Assembly: GCF_041504345.1 (NCBI RefSeq)
Contig: NZ_CP167894.1
Coordinates: forward strand, 930,001 to 994,000
Length of the DNA stretch: 64,000 nucleotides
Direction of reading: 5' to 3'
From: Vibrio sp. BS-M-Sm-2
Lineage (GTDB): Bacteria > Pseudomonadota > Gammaproteobacteria > Enterobacterales > Vibrionaceae
The position numbers and the translations under genes are program-made. Under the pieces are notes generated by a model. The model ran no database searches. It saw nothing but the letters and a program-made list of their open reading frames with translations, and had not been told where the DNA came from. The first letter of the stretch is position 1. Each line of letters starts with the position of its first letter. Positions 8,750 to 20,032 of the stretch are shown here, in pieces.

Positions 8750-9535
8750 CTAGTAATCTTCTAGATAACCATCGATGAAGTCTTCTTCTTCAAGGTCGAC
8801 CTCTTCAGGTTCAATCTCGGCTTTGAAATCACGACGTTGAATGTAAACATCACGCGTCAATGCATATGGATCAGGAGAATTATCCAACAGCGCTTCTTGT
8901 GACACCAACTGAGCACGTGTTTCCATACCTTCGAAAGCCCACTTGCCTAAGCTTGCCCAAAAGTTCAAGAACGATAGAGGCACATACAAACCATCGACGG
9001 TTTCAGTCACTTCACGCGTCGTTACCGGGCCGTAACCTGGCACCATAAAGTACGGTCCATTCCCTACTCCGTAATGACCAATCGCATCAGAGAACGACTT
9101 GTCGTCGTACTTGGTGATCCCTGCTTCGCTGGCAATATCGATTAAGCCTAACAGACCAAAAGTTGAGTTAATCCAAAAACGATTGAAATGGTCGAGTGCT
9201 TTTTCACCATTTCCCATAAGGAGGTTGTTCACCATGCTTGATGGTTCGTCTAAGTTGGCTAGAAAATTGGAAATACCAGATCGCACTGGTACAGGAGTGT
9301 AGTCAACATAAGCGAGGGAAACAGGGCGAACCAAATAAGGATCTAGATATTCGTAGTTGATATCCCACATCGCTCGGTTGAAGCCTTCAAAAGGATCATT
9401 GGGGTGGGATTCTTCTACGTATTCTGAGGTTTCGAAATTATCATCGACACGACTCTCTTCCGGAGCACTAGAACAGCCCACCGTTAAACTTGCGATAAAA
9501 AGTAAACTCGAGAGTCTTAAAATACTGGCAGACAT
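8750..9535 (-). CDS. mlaA: MlaA (VacJ) phospholipid-binding lipoprotein
   Basis: Outer-membrane lipoprotein of the Mla pathway, which removes misplaced phospholipids from the outer leaflet and passes them to MlaC. The 261-aa protein has a signal peptide with lipobox TVGC (Cys21) and the family core NDPFEGFNRAMWDINYEYLD and STFGLLGLIDIA, with an acidic C-terminal tail. It stands alone, with a 124-base gap to ccmI that contains the ccm terminator, so it has its own promoter. The rest of the Mla system is not in this window. Confidence 0.93.
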   Translation of the reverse strand: MSASILRLSSLLFIASLTVGCSSAPEESRVDDNFETSEYVEESHPNDPFEGFNRAMWDINYEYLDPYLVRPVSLAYVDYTPVPVRSGISNFLANLDEPSSMVNNLLMGNGEKALDHFNRFWINSTFGLLGLIDIASEAGITKYDDKSFSDAIGHYGVGNGPYFMVPGYGPVTTREVTETVDGLYVPLSFLNFWASLGKWAFEGMETRAQLVSQEALLDNSPDPYALTRDVYIQRRDFKAEIEPEEVDLEEEDFIDGYLEDY

Positions 9536-9562
9536 ATCACCTTTTCCATAAGGAATTCAAAT

Positions 9563-9590
9563 AATAAAAAAGGCCAGCAATCGCTGGCCT
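9563..9590 (-). terminator. Terminator of the ccm operon
   Basis: AGGCCAGC (9571-9578) pairs with GCTGGCCT (9583-9590), followed on the minus strand by TTTTTATTAT. It lies about 70 bases after the ccmI stop codon. Confidence 0.9.
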
Positions 9591-9659
9591 CAATTGGTTG
9601 CGTAAGTCTATACCGTTTATTGCAAAATCGGAATAGCTAACGCCTATGCAAAATGATGA

Positions 9660-10880
9660 TTAATATTGCTTATTGATATCGATAGTTACTGGAGCACCCA
9701 GTTCAACCACTTCGCTCTCACCGTACCAATCACCATCGCGAGTTGAAACGTTACCATCTGTATCAAGCCTAGCTCTAACCATCAGAGTTTCAAGACTAGA
9801 CAACTTCTGTCCTTCCATCATGCTGTTGCCATCATCAAGCACAACTGTACGAGGAAAAGTTCCTAGTGGGTAACGAGCTGCTGCGATAGGCATTGGCGAA
9901 CCATCAGCTCTGTGTACTGACACGATCAACACTGAGTTAGGAGCAGCATTAACATCACCAGACAGATCAAGTGTTACAGCAACGCTCTTACCTTGGTCGA
10001 CACCCATAGCGTCACCCATTTTCTTCTGAGCACTTTCAATACTGCGCGACAACATTTCGTAACGGCTGTCTTGTGGGCCAATCATCTGCTGCATGATGCT
10101 CCAGTACTTCACCGCACCTGGGTAGTCTTGACGTTCAAATGCATCAAATGCTAGCAGTGAGAACACACGAAGGTCGACGTAATCGTTTTGAATCAAACGG
10201 CTCAAAATCAAACGTGCTTGGTTCTGATCAGCTTCATCAGGTGAAAGCATCAATGCTTGTGCGAAGCCTAACTGAACATCTTCGTTCTTAGGCTCAAGCT
10301 TGTACGCTCGTTCCATAGAATCTTTTGCTGTTTCAGCGTCGCGGTTAGCCAAAGCAATACGACCAAGCAGCAACCAACCTGTAGAATCTTTTGGCTGGTA
10401 GTGCAGACGAGTACGAAGTGCCAGAGTCAGATCTTCTAGTTCATCGTCTGTTAGCGCGCCACCTTCCGAAGACATTAGCTTTTTAGATAACTCAGGAAGG
10501 TTCGAACTCACTTCTTGCCAGTGTTGAACTTTATCCAACGCACCGAACTTGAAGTACATACCGTACGTCACAGCCACAACAAGGATAATCGACGGTACAA
10601 CCACACCAAGCGTTGAGATTTTAGTCTTCTTCATCTCTTGCTTAGCTGGAACATCATCAAGCAGGGATTGTTTCAAATCAGCGATCAGCTCCTGCTGGTT
10701 ATCAACAAGACCTTCTTCTGCTTCTACTTCTAGCTCATCTAGACGATCTTTGTAGAATGCTTTGTTCAACTCATCGCGCAGCACATCATCGTTGTTTGCC
10801 TTTTTATTAATGAAGGGCAGAACAATTAAGAAAATTGCCGCTAGCGAAAGGATAATGGTAGAAATCCAAAATAGAGTCAT
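9660..10880 (-). CDS. ccmI: CcmI, apocytochrome c chaperone of cytochrome c maturation
   Basis: A 406-aa inner-membrane protein with two N-terminal membrane segments (about residues 3-24 and 92-112), a cytoplasmic loop between them and a periplasmic TPR region (about 150-290, with LLLGRIALANRDAETAKDSMERAYKLEP) followed by a beta-rich C-terminal domain. Known CcmI proteins hold the apocytochrome C-terminus and present it to CcmH/CcmF. It overlaps ccmH by one base and is the last ccm gene before a strong terminator. In E. coli this part is fused to CcmH; here it is separate. Confidence 0.9.
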   Translation of the reverse strand: MTLFWISTIILSLAAIFLIVLPFINKKANNDDVLRDELNKAFYKDRLDELEVEAEEGLVDNQQELIADLKQSLLDDVPAKQEMKKTKISTLGVVVPSIILVVAVTYGMYFKFGALDKVQHWQEVSSNLPELSKKLMSSEGGALTDDELEDLTLALRTRLHYQPKDSTGWLLLGRIALANRDAETAKDSMERAYKLEPKNEDVQLGFAQALMLSPDEADQNQARLILSRLIQNDYVDLRVFSLLAFDAFERQDYPGAVKYWSIMQQMIGPQDSRYEMLSRSIESAQKKMGDAMGVDQGKSVAVTLDLSGDVNAAPNSVLIVSVHRADGSPMPIAAARYPLGTFPRTVVLDDGNSMMEGQKLSSLETLMVRARLDTDGNVSTRDGDWYGESEVVELGAPVTIDINKQY

Positions 10881-11368
10881 TACTTCTTATCTCCGTCGTT
10901 CTCTTCATCGAGTAACGCTTTTAAGCGAGCTTCTTTGTCTGCATCCCAGCCTTTATCTGACTCAACTGCTTTCGACTTTGATTTTCTGCTTCGTAAAATG
11001 ATCAAACCGAAACCAAACACAACTACTGCAAAAGGACCAACCCAAAGGATTGACGTTGCTAGTGTCAGTGGAGGGTTGTAAGTAACAAAGTTACCGTAGC
11101 GAGCGATCATGTAATCAATGATATCTTGCTTCGACTTACCGTCTTTTGTCATCTCGTACACTTTCTGGCGCAAGTCGACTGCTAGCTCAGCGTTCGAATC
11201 GCCAATCGTGTTGTTCTGACATTTAGGGCAACGCAACGTGTTACTCAGCTCTTTGAACTGCTGTTCTTGATCAACGGTATCAAATTCATGAAACTCGATA
11301 GGCGCGGCAGAAACAGTCGCTGAAATAGCAAACGTAGCGAACAGAGTGATCAGGACCTTTTTAATCAT
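10880..11368 (-). CDS. ccmH: CcmH, cytochrome c maturation thiol oxidoreductase
   Basis: A 162-aa protein with a signal peptide, the CXXC motif LRCPKCQ (Cys47, Cys50) in a short periplasmic helical domain, and one transmembrane helix at about 105-125. It reduces the apocytochrome CXXCH cysteines with CcmG. It overlaps ccmG by four bases and ccmI by one, showing translational coupling. Confidence 0.93.
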   Translation of the reverse strand: MIKKVLITLFATFAISATVSAAPIEFHEFDTVDQEQQFKELSNTLRCPKCQNNTIGDSNAELAVDLRQKVYEMTKDGKSKQDIIDYMIARYGNFVTYNPPLTLATSILWVGPFAVVVFGFGLIILRSRKSKSKAVESDKGWDADKEARLKALLDEENDGDKK

Positions 11369-11916
11369 TTCGCTTCCTCCAGCAACTCTTGATACATCGG
11401 CTCAAGCGTCGATGCCCAGTTGGTTGGATTCACGTCACCAACATGGCGGTAACGAACCACACCGTTAGCATCAATTAAGAACGTCTCAGGAGCACCATAC
11501 ACGCCAAGATCTAGACCTAGCATACCATCGCCATCAAATAAGCTGATTAAGTACGGGTTACCTAGTTCTTTTAGCCAACCAACAGCTTTGTTGCGATCAT
11601 CTTTGTAGTTCATACCAATGATCTTAACGCCTTGAGCGGCCAATTTATTCAGATAAGAGTGCTCTGCATAACAGGTAGGACACCAAGTAGCCCACACATT
11701 AAGCAGCAGAGGTTCGCCTTTGAAGATCGCTTGATCATGAAACTTACCTGGTTGTTCTAAGTCTTCTAGACCGAACTCAGGCACAGGCTTACCAATCAAT
11801 ACTGACTCAAGTTTAGTCGGGTCATCACCCGACTGATTACGAACTAATTGAGTTGCAAAGACTCCAGCTAGAATCATAAAAGCAATCAATGGAATGAATA
11901 AAATCTTCTTGTTCAT
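11365..11916 (-). CDS. ccmG: CcmG (DsbE), thioredoxin-like reductant for cytochrome c
   Basis: A 183-aa membrane-anchored periplasmic thioredoxin-fold protein: N-terminal hydrophobic anchor, active site WCPTC (Cys79, Cys82), and the cis-proline region YGAPETFLID typical of CcmG. It keeps the heme-ligation cysteines reduced. Only five bases separate it from ccmF and it overlaps ccmH by four bases. Confidence 0.94.
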   Translation of the reverse strand: MNKKILFIPLIAFMILAGVFATQLVRNQSGDDPTKLESVLIGKPVPEFGLEDLEQPGKFHDQAIFKGEPLLLNVWATWCPTCYAEHSYLNKLAAQGVKIIGMNYKDDRNKAVGWLKELGNPYLISLFDGDGMLGLDLGVYGAPETFLIDANGVVRYRHVGDVNPTNWASTLEPMYQELLEEAK

Positions 11917-11921
11917 TCGAA

Positions 11922-13892
11922 TTAAGCCCCCTGCTCTTCAGCCGACTTTTTTGTTGGCTTACGGAAACGGTAACGACGGTCACTAATAGCAATAGCACCA
12001 CCAATCGACATGATCAAAGAACCAGCCCAGATCCAACGTACAAATGGTTTGTAGTAGATACGTACAGCCCAAGATTTGTTGTCGTCTAAACGTTCACCCA
12101 TTGCGATATAAAGGTCGCGCGTTACGCCACGGTCAATCGCTGCTTCTGTCATCATAGACTTAGCTGTGGTGTAGAAACGTTTTTCAGCGTGAAGCGTGTT
12201 GATGTATTTGCCTTCTTTGGTAATTTCAAAGTCAGCAATATAACCATCATAGTTAGGGCCATCTTTGTCACGAACTCCTGTAAACAGGAAGCTGTATTCT
12301 TCAAGCTGGTAGCTTTCACCTGGCGCCAAACGTACATCGCGTTCGATGCTGTAGTTTTGCACCATTGCAATACCAATCACTGTCACGGCTAAACCAATGT
12401 GACCACACATCATTGCCCAGTGGCTACGAGGCAGCTTGGTTAGACCTTTCAGGAATGTATGACGGTGAGTCGCACGCTCATGCAGCTCAAAGCCATGCAT
12501 GAAGATGATCCAAAACGCCATTACCCAACCAGCAAAAGCAGTACCGCTGAAGCGGTCAGCCAGTAGAGCAACCATTAGCGCACTCAAGCCAAGTGAGAAT
12601 GCACCTGAAATCAGCATTGGTTTAACGAGCTTAGACAGGTTGTCACGTTTCCAACGGATCAGTGGACCGATACCAAGTAGGAACGAGAACGGAATCATTA
12701 ACCAGAAGAACAACATATCAAAGAATGGAGCACCGATTGATACTGAGCCCAAGCCTAACTGTTTGTGAACTAATGGTAGTAGCGTACCTACTAACACAAC
12801 GACAAGCGCTGCAATCAATAATATGTTGTTACCAAGCAGTGCGTTTTCACGAGAAACCAAATCAAAATTACCGCGAACACGAACCGATGCGCCTTTAACC
12901 GCAAACAACAGTAGTGAACCACCAATAACAAAGACTAGGAAACCTAGAATAAACATACCGCGAGCAGGATCCGACGCAAATGCGTGAACCGATACCAAGA
13001 TGCCCGAACGAACTAAGAATGTACCTAGTAAGCTTAGCGAGAATGCAGAGATAGCCAGTAATACTGTCCAAGCTTTAAATGTGCCACGCTTTTCGGTTAC
13101 CGCTAGTGAGTGCATCAGTGCAGTACCAGCCAACCAAGGCATGAATGAAGCGTTTTCTACTGGATCCCAGAACCACCAGCCACCCCAGCCAAGTTCGTAG
13201 TAAGCCCACCATGAACCTAATGCGATACCTACTGTTAGGAATAACCAAGCTGCGATTGTCCAAGGACGCGACCAACGAGCCCATGCCGTATCAAGACGAC
13301 CACTCATTAGAGAAGCGATTGCGAAAGAGAACGCAACAGAGAAACCTACATAGCCCATGTAAAGCATTGGCGGGTGAATAATCAAACCCGGGTCTTGCAG
13401 TAGTGGGTTCAAGTCACGGCCATCTACAGGGAAGAAAGGCAATGTACGTAGGAACGGGTTAGAGGTTACGATAATGAACAGCAAGAAGCCGACAGTAATC
13501 AAACCCATGATAGCCAGTACGCGAGCCACAGACTCTTGAGGCATACCACGGCTGAACGTCGCTACTGCAACCGTCCAACCTGCTTGGATAAGAACCCAAA
13601 GCAGTAATGAACCTTCGTGAGCGCCCCAAACCGCCGTGATTCGGTAGTACCAAGGCAGTTGGCTATTCGAATTGCTTGCTACGTATTGAATCGTAAAATC
13701 ATTGGTGTAGAACGCGTAACACAGGATAAAAAACGAAATCGCTAGGAATCCGAACATTCCCCACGACAACGGTCGTGCACTGTTCATCAATAATGTGTTA
13801 TTTCGAGCGGCTCCATACAATGGGAGCACGCTTAGCAGCAATGCAAGTCCCAAAGACAGGATCATCGCAAAATGGCCGATCTCGGCTATCAT
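11922..13892 (-). CDS. ccmF: CcmF, heme lyase subunit of cytochrome c maturation
   Basis: A large polytopic membrane protein of 656 aa, the usual CcmF length. It has the tryptophan-rich WWD segment [20 protein letters not shown], flanked by histidine-containing loops, and many transmembrane helices. With CcmH and CcmI it transfers heme from holo-CcmE to apocytochrome c. It overlaps ccmE by four bases (ATGA). Confidence 0.96.
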   Translation of the reverse strand: MIAEIGHFAMILSLGLALLLSVLPLYGAARNNTLLMNSARPLSWGMFGFLAISFFILCYAFYTNDFTIQYVASNSNSQLPWYYRITAVWGAHEGSLLLWVLIQAGWTVAVATFSRGMPQESVARVLAIMGLITVGFLLFIIVTSNPFLRTLPFFPVDGRDLNPLLQDPGLIIHPPMLYMGYVGFSVAFSFAIASLMSGRLDTAWARWSRPWTIAAWLFLTVGIALGSWWAYYELGWGGWWFWDPVENASFMPWLAGTALMHSLAVTEKRGTFKAWTVLLAISAFSLSLLGTFLVRSGILVSVHAFASDPARGMFILGFLVFVIGGSLLLFAVKGASVRVRGNFDLVSRENALLGNNILLIAALVVVLVGTLLPLVHKQLGLGSVSIGAPFFDMLFFWLMIPFSFLLGIGPLIRWKRDNLSKLVKPMLISGAFSLGLSALMVALLADRFSGTAFAGWVMAFWIIFMHGFELHERATHRHTFLKGLTKLPRSHWAMMCGHIGLAVTVIGIAMVQNYSIERDVRLAPGESYQLEEYSFLFTGVRDKDGPNYDGYIADFEITKEGKYINTLHAEKRFYTTAKSMMTEAAIDRGVTRDLYIAMGERLDDNKSWAVRIYYKPFVRWIWAGSLIMSIGGAIAISDRRYRFRKPTKKSAEEQGA

Positions 13893-14371
13893 TGAGCATT
13901 TCCTTCTTTTTGTTCAGTTGTGTATTGCAAAGGCTCATGAGTCTTCTTCATTGCTTCTGCAACTTCAGAAGGCATGTACTCTTCATCGTGCTTTGCCAAC
14001 ACCTCGAACGCTTCAATTGTCGTCGCATCTTTAAGGACACCCTGAGCAACAATACCTTGGCCTTCACGGAAAAGATCAGGAAGGATGCCATCATATAAAA
14101 TCGTTACTTTAGGGCCTACATCCGCCAAATCGAAGCTTACACGTAGTGATTCGCTGTCACGGCTTACAGAGCCGACTACAACCATGCCACCAATGCGTAG
14201 GCGTTGACCAACTTCAGGTTTTTTACCATCTTTGCCGTTGACCAGTTCAGTTGGTGTGTAGAACAGATCCATGTTCTGGTTAAGTGCATAAACCATCAAT
14301 CCAATAGTCGCACTGATACCAAAAAAGATTGCTAAGACAATGCCCAGCCTCTTTTTACGTCTTGGGTTCAT
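13889..14371 (-). CDS. ccmE: CcmE, periplasmic heme chaperone
   Basis: A 160-aa protein with an N-terminal anchor (about 9-30) and an OB-fold. The covalent heme-binding histidine is His128 in [10 protein letters not shown], with the conserved tyrosine nearby, so it is the His-type chaperone. It overlaps ccmD and ccmF by four bases each. Confidence 0.95.
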   Translation of the reverse strand: MNPRRKKRLGIVLAIFFGISATIGLMVYALNQNMDLFYTPTELVNGKDGKKPEVGQRLRIGGMVVVGSVSRDSESLRVSFDLADVGPKVTILYDGILPDLFREGQGIVAQGVLKDATTIEAFEVLAKHDEEYMPSEVAEAMKKTHEPLQYTTEQKEGNAQ

Positions 14372-14574
14372 AGAGTGTTCTCCATATTTTTTGCTGCATC
14401 GATACGAGCTTGACGATCAACCTTAGCTTGTACTTCATTTAGTAATTGCTTACCACGACGAACACTTACCACCAGTAAAATGATCATCGCGAGGAATGTG
14501 ATTCCAAATGCACTCCATACATAAGAGGCGTAGCCTCCCATGGCAAAGAAATCACTCAAAGATTCAAAATACAT
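14368..14574 (-). CDS. ccmD: CcmD, small membrane subunit of the heme-release complex
   Basis: A 68-aa protein with one transmembrane helix (about 17-38, [20 protein letters not shown]) and a basic cytoplasmic tail, as in CcmD. It helps release holo-CcmE from CcmABC. The assignment rests on size, topology and position between ccmC and ccmE. Confidence 0.9.
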   Translation of the reverse strand: MYFESLSDFFAMGGYASYVWSAFGITFLAMIILLVVSVRRGKQLLNEVQAKVDRQARIDAAKNMENTL

Positions 14575-14588
14575 AATTACCTACCCTA

Positions 14589-15329
14589 CTACGCTTTTTC
14601 AGCCGCAAGCTTGCGAACCCATGGACGGTGACTCTCTTTACTGATGATTTCGTTTCTAAAACGAACCATAGTCACAGCACCAAAGAAAAAGGCGAAGCCG
14701 AAAATATTAAGAAGAAGCGGCCATAACATGTCACTTGAAATAGAAGGCTTATCGAACTTAGTGATCGTCGCGCCCTGGTGAAGTGTGTTCCACCACTCTA
14801 CTGAAAAGTGAATGATAGGTAGGTTGATGACACCAACAATAGCCAAAATGCCTGCCGCTTTGGCTGCAGTTTTTTGGTCGTCAAACGCGTGGTGTAGTGC
14901 AATCACACCTAAATATAGGAATAGAAGAATCAGCTCTGAGGTCAAACGCGCATCCCAAACCCACCAAGCGCCCCACATTGGTTTACCCCAAACAGCACCA
15001 GTTAGCAGCGCGATGAAGGTAAATACCGCACCGATAGGTGCCATAGCCAACGCGGCCATGTCTGATAGTCTTACCTGCCATACCAAGCCGATAAACGCTG
15101 CAATCGCCATCGACATATACACGCCCATGGACCAAATCGCAGAAGGTACGTGGATGTAAATGATTCGGAAGCTATCACCTTGTTGGTAATCAGAAGGTGC
15201 AAATGCTAGTCCCCACACAGTACCGGCAGATAGACACAATAGCGCTAGGATAGAGAACCATGGCAGAAGTTTACCAGCAAGCTGATAGGAAGTTTCTGCT
15301 TTGGCATAGGGATGGAGCCATTTCCACAT
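14589..15329 (-). CDS. ccmC: CcmC, heme-handling protein that loads CcmE
   Basis: A 246-aa protein with six predicted membrane helices and the WWD motif WGAWWVWDARLTSELILLFLYLG with flanking histidines (IHVPSAIW and HHAFDD). It attaches heme to CcmE. The start MWKWLHPYA is typical. A 167-base gap without a recognisable gene separates it from ccmB (15330-15496), the only sizeable gap in this operon. Confidence 0.95.
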   Translation of the reverse strand: MWKWLHPYAKAETSYQLAGKLLPWFSILALLCLSAGTVWGLAFAPSDYQQGDSFRIIYIHVPSAIWSMGVYMSMAIAAFIGLVWQVRLSDMAALAMAPIGAVFTFIALLTGAVWGKPMWGAWWVWDARLTSELILLFLYLGVIALHHAFDDQKTAAKAAGILAIVGVINLPIIHFSVEWWNTLHQGATITKFDKPSISSDMLWPLLLNIFGFAFFFGAVTMVRFRNEIISKESHRPWVRKLAAEKA

Positions 15330-15496
15330 GTTGTAATCTCACTCTTACTTCATATTGCTTACAGCTATCACAGCTATAATTATTATAATTTATTTGGCTT
15401 ACTGCCTCTTCCAGTGACTCTATGAGTTTGAAAGTTCCAATTAGTTCACTCTGAACAATCAAAGTGATGGTGAGTGCTTAGTTAATACTCTAATAG

Positions 15497-16174
15497 CTAG
15501 TTAACACTCACTCTTAGTGCTGCACTGATAGCAAATGGGGTGAGCGTCATTGCGCCCATTAGCATTGCCCCTAACACGGCTAGTTGTCCGTTATACGCAA
15601 CACCTAGTGCTGCCGCATCAATCGCTGATGTAGCAAATATAAGAATTGGGATATACAGCGGCAAAATAAGCAGACTCAACAGCACGCCGCCTTTTTGTAA
15701 TCCAACCGTCAAAGCCACACCAATAGCACCAATAAAACTTAATGCAGGCGTACCAACCAACAAGGTCAAGACCACCGATAACCAAGTATCGAAATTCAAG
15801 GACAGCAGCACCGCTAACAACGGACTGATCAATATTAATGGTAACCCTGTCAATAACCAGTGCGCTATGACCTTGGACAATACTACCAACTGCAACGGGA
15901 TGGGCATCAGCATCATCTGCTCAAGGGCACCGTCTTGAAAATCATCTCGGAATAGTCGTTCCAAAGAGAGCAATGCAGAAAGTAAAGCAGCAACCCAAAC
16001 AATACCCGCAGCGATGCGCGCAAGCAGGTTCGGCTCAGGCCCAATACTCAGTGGAAAAAGGGTGATGACAATAATAAAAAACCACAGAGGGTTAAAGATA
16101 TCGGCTTGGCGACGAAATGCGATCAGCAGCTCACGTCGAATGATCGTTGTCATTGAAGAGATCATATTACTCAC
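15497..16174 (-). CDS. ccmB: CcmB, membrane subunit of the CcmABCD transporter complex
   Basis: A 225-aa hydrophobic protein with six predicted helices; the N-terminus [25 protein letters not shown] is characteristic. With ATPase CcmA it drives release of heme-loaded CcmE. It overlaps ccmA by 8 bases. In-frame methionines at residues 4 and 8 are possible alternative starts. Confidence 0.93.
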   Translation of the reverse strand: MSNMISSMTTIIRRELLIAFRRQADIFNPLWFFIIVITLFPLSIGPEPNLLARIAAGIVWVAALLSALLSLERLFRDDFQDGALEQMMLMPIPLQLVVLSKVIAHWLLTGLPLILISPLLAVLLSLNFDTWLSVVLTLLVGTPALSFIGAIGVALTVGLQKGGVLLSLLILPLYIPILIFATSAIDAAALGVAYNGQLAVLGAMLMGAMTLTPFAISAALRVSVN

Positions 16175-16784
16175 CCAACTTTATTTTTCTTAGTTTCGGG
16201 CTATCAGCAAACATATCTTGGTGTGTGGTTAGTAACACAATGCCACCGTTATCTGCATGCTCAGAAAAAAGAGACTCTAAAACTTTAACGCCCTGCTTAT
16301 CGATTGCAGTCAACGGTTCATCTAGAATCCACAACATTTGTTTACTCAACCAAAGACGAGCCAACGCCACACGGCGCTGTTGACCAGCTGAAAGTTGCCC
16401 CGCGGGCACGTCTTCCCTACCAGCAAGACCAACCTGGGCCAACGCATGGTAAAGCTCTTCCTTGCTCGTTCCACCACTGTGAATCGATTGATAGAAACTC
16501 AAGTTCTCATAGGCACTGAGCTCGCGCTTCACGCCAGTTTGATGACCAAGAAAAAGTAAATTTTGATGATACACATCTCGACTCGTTTCAATGGACTCAC
16601 CATCCCAACAAATAGTGCCTTCATCACGATCGCCTAGCCCGGTGATAATCCTAAGGAGTGTCGTTTTCCCAGTACCGTTACGACCTTCAACTTGAACCAA
16701 CTCGCCAGGTTTCAATTGAAAAGACAACGATTCAAACAGAACCCTGTCGTCACGAATAGCAGTTAAATTTGAGACTTCTAGCAT
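16167..16784 (-). CDS. ccmA: CcmA, ABC ATPase of cytochrome c maturation
   Basis: A 205-aa ABC ATPase with Walker [10 protein letters not shown], signature LSAGQQRR and Walker B LWILDEP. I use the ATG at 16784 (MLEVSNLTA), which gives the usual CcmA length. An upstream in-frame ATG at 16832 would add 16 residues, but a candidate extended -10 box lies between the two (16815-16823), which favours the shorter form. It heads the nine-gene ccm operon. Confidence 0.92.
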   Translation of the reverse strand: MLEVSNLTAIRDDRVLFESLSFQLKPGELVQVEGRNGTGKTTLLRIITGLGDRDEGTICWDGESIETSRDVYHQNLLFLGHQTGVKRELSAYENLSFYQSIHSGGTSKEELYHALAQVGLAGREDVPAGQLSAGQQRRVALARLWLSKQMLWILDEPLTAIDKQGVKVLESLFSEHADNGGIVLLTTHQDMFADSPKLRKIKLGE

Positions 16785-16814
16785 AGGTAAATTTAGTCGA
16801 GTAATGAGAGGGCT

Positions 16815-16823
16815 ATAGTAGCA
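16815..16823 (-). promoter_or_regulatory. Candidate extended -10 promoter of the ccm operon
   Basis: On the minus strand TGCTACTAT reads as an extended -10 box (TGnTACTAT) about 30 bases before the chosen ccmA start. The -35 region is weak, so this is tentative. Confidence 0.4.
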
Positions 16824-16983
16824 CACCAACATGGTGACAAAACAGGACTAGGCGTTTTCGATAAGACAAAGTCCGTAAGAAACTGTTACCACCGCATCAC
16901 AATTTACACATTTTCACCAACAAACTAGATATTGCCGTAGATACAAGTACTTATAAACATCGTTCTATATAGATATAGCAAGC

Positions 16984-17010
16984 ATAAAAAAAGAAGCCGA
17001 AGCTTCTTTT
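16984..17010 (-). terminator. Terminator at the end of the chemotaxis operon
   Basis: AAGAAGC (16991-16997) pairs with GCTTCTT (17002-17008) around a short loop, followed on the minus strand by a T run. It lies about 53 bases after the DUF2802 stop codon and ends the long flhA-to-DUF2802 gene run. Confidence 0.85.
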
Positions 17011-17062
17011 AAGAGGTGTACGTGATAAACATCAATTGCTCAATACGCAGTAAGCACTCAAT

Positions 17063-17575
17063 TTAACGACGTCGAGGCAGATCTCTGCGATCGCGAGAGG
17101 CATCGGGTTGATCATCGTACGATGAAGGGTTGCTTCTCAACGAAGGGATTTTTTCCTTACCCGCGAGCTTATTCTGTAGAGACATCATTAGCTCAGCTTC
17201 CGCTTTAGGTAATTCACACTCTTCGATCAGTTCGTTTATCCCGGCACCAAGCTGAACCATTTTTGTTGCACGCGTATATAAGCGTCCATCGGTGTCAGCA
17301 TGTTCCAACTCAACAATACGTTCATTCAAGTGCTTTATTAGATCTTGCTGTTCCGTCACTTTCTGGCCAAGGCCAACCACAACAGAGCGAACTTCAAGTA
17401 ATTGCTTACTCGATTTTTGAAGCTCTTTATCCAAGTTACGAACTTGCAGACGTGATTGATCGAGCTGCTTTTGAATTGCACGTTTTACTTTGCTAATCAA
17501 AATCACGATGAATAACGTAAAAACCCCAACACCTGATATCAGAACGACAGGGCTTAAAGGAAGCGCTTCAAACAT
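17063..17575 (-). CDS. DUF2802 membrane-anchored coiled-coil protein
   Basis: A 170-aa protein with an N-terminal transmembrane helix (about 10-28), a long coiled-coil (about 30-95, KQLDQSRLQVRNLDKELQ onward) and a short helical C-terminal part with VQLGAGINELIEECELPKAEAELM. It overlaps cheW by one base and closes the chemotaxis operon. Genes of this family commonly follow cheW in Vibrio and Pseudomonas; the role is not established from sequence. A helper of polar array or flagellar assembly is a guess. Confidence 0.75.
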   Translation of the reverse strand: MFEALPLSPVVLISGVGVFTLFIVILISKVKRAIQKQLDQSRLQVRNLDKELQKSSKQLLEVRSVVVGLGQKVTEQQDLIKHLNERIVELEHADTDGRLYTRATKMVQLGAGINELIEECELPKAEAELMMSLQNKLAGKEKIPSLRSNPSSYDDQPDASRDRRDLPRRR

Positions 17576-18069
17576 TACAGGTGAGCCATCTCATCCCATT
17601 CGTCTTCGCTTAGTAGTTTGTTTAAATCTACTAGAATAAGCAGCTTGCCATCACGGTTACTTACACCTTGGATAAACTTAGCACTTTCATCAGTACCAAC
17701 ACTTGGCGTTGTGTCGATTTCAGAAGAACGCAGGTAAACCACTTCAGCAACGCTATCGACTAGAATGCCAATTACTTGACGCTCAGATTCAATAACGATA
17801 ATACGAGTGTTATCTGTGATTTCACCTTGCATCAAGCCAAAGCGAGAACGAGTGTCGATAACAGTAACAACGTTACCACGTAGGTTAATAATACCTAGAA
17901 CGTAATCTGGAGCACCCGGTACTGGAGCAATTTCGCTGTAACGCAGTACTTCACGCACTTGCATTACGTTGATGCCGTAAGTTTCTTCTTCTAGCTGGAA
18001 AGTCACCCATTGAAGTACTTCATCATTGGTTTGCTCTTTTCTTACTTCAACTTCACTCATATGAGACAT
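17575..18069 (-). CDS. cheW: CheW chemotaxis coupling protein
   Basis: A 164-aa scaffold that links CheA to chemoreceptors in the array. It consists of a single CheW domain (YGINVMQVREVLRYSEIAPVPGAPDYVLGIINLRGNVVTVIDTR is split over residues 32-76). GAGGA lies six bases before the ATG. It follows parP after a 53-base gap. Confidence 0.94.
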   Translation of the reverse strand: MSHMSEVEVRKEQTNDEVLQWVTFQLEEETYGINVMQVREVLRYSEIAPVPGAPDYVLGIINLRGNVVTVIDTRSRFGLMQGEITDNTRIIVIESERQVIGILVDSVAEVVYLRSSEIDTTPSVGTDESAKFIQGVSNRDGKLLILVDLNKLLSEDEWDEMAHL

Positions 18070-18122
18070 AGATAATCCTCTTGCCGTCGTTACCGACCAC
18101 TATTATTAACTTGATGCGTTTA

Positions 18123-19239
<1,117 letters not shown>

Positions 19240-19253
<14 letters not shown>

Positions 19254-20022
19254 TTATCGCCAACCTTTCGAGATAAATAAGCAACTGTTTATAAGCAAAT
19301 ACACCACGGCTACCTGATGCAAAATGAGATGCTGGCAAGCGTTTTAGACTTGCATCTCGAAACTTAGTATCTATCGGCACAGCAGATGTCCAAACTTGGT
19401 TAGGATAATCATCTTTGAGCTGCGTTAATGTTTGCAGTGAGGCTTTGGTTCGCTTGTCGTACATGGTCGGGACAATCGTCACCTTAAACGGTGTTTTGCG
19501 AGATTTCTGCATGATGGTCAAAGTGCGAATCATGCGCTCTAAGCCCTTCATCGCCAAAAATTCCGTCTGTACCGGAATCAAAATACGATCACTGGCAGCC
19601 AATGCATTCACCATCATCACACCCAGAATTGGCGGACAATCGATTAACACATAGTCGTAGTCATCTTTCAAAGCGGCCAAAGCGCGCTTCAAGATCAACC
19701 CCATGCCGCTTCGATTTCCCATTACGCGGTCTAATGTAGCCAAAGACATATGGGCAGGAATAATATCGATACCTTCAACTTCTGTTTGTAAAAGCAAAGG
19801 TCTTACTGTCTGCGCATTAAACTCACGCAACTGAAACAGATCAAACAGGCTCGATTCCACCGTATCTGAGTCGTAACCCAGATAGGTGGTCAGTGATGCA
19901 TGTGGGTCAGTATCAACCAACAGAACACGGTGCCCCTTCAAAGCAAGTAAACCTGCTAGAGTCACGGTCGTGGTCGTTTTACCAACACCACCTTTTTGGT
20001 TTGCAACACTCCAAACAATCAT
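19240..20022 (-). CDS. parC: ParC, ParA-like ATPase for polar chemotaxis arrays
   Basis: A 260-aa MinD/ParA-type ATPase with deviant Walker A KGGVGKTTTT, LLVDTDPHASLT and YVLIDCPPILG. No parB or parS-like partner is adjacent and the gene is followed by parP, so this is the array-positioning ParC of Vibrio, not a chromosome-segregation ParA. It starts 10 bases after the cheB stop codon and overlaps parP by 14 bases. Confidence 0.9.
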
Positions 20023-20032
20023 TTCGATTTAC

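Noticed and set aside
16785..16832. N-terminal extension of CcmA from an ATG at 16832
   Set aside because: It adds 16 residues outside the ABC domain and overlaps a candidate -10 box. The ATG at 16784 gives the standard length.
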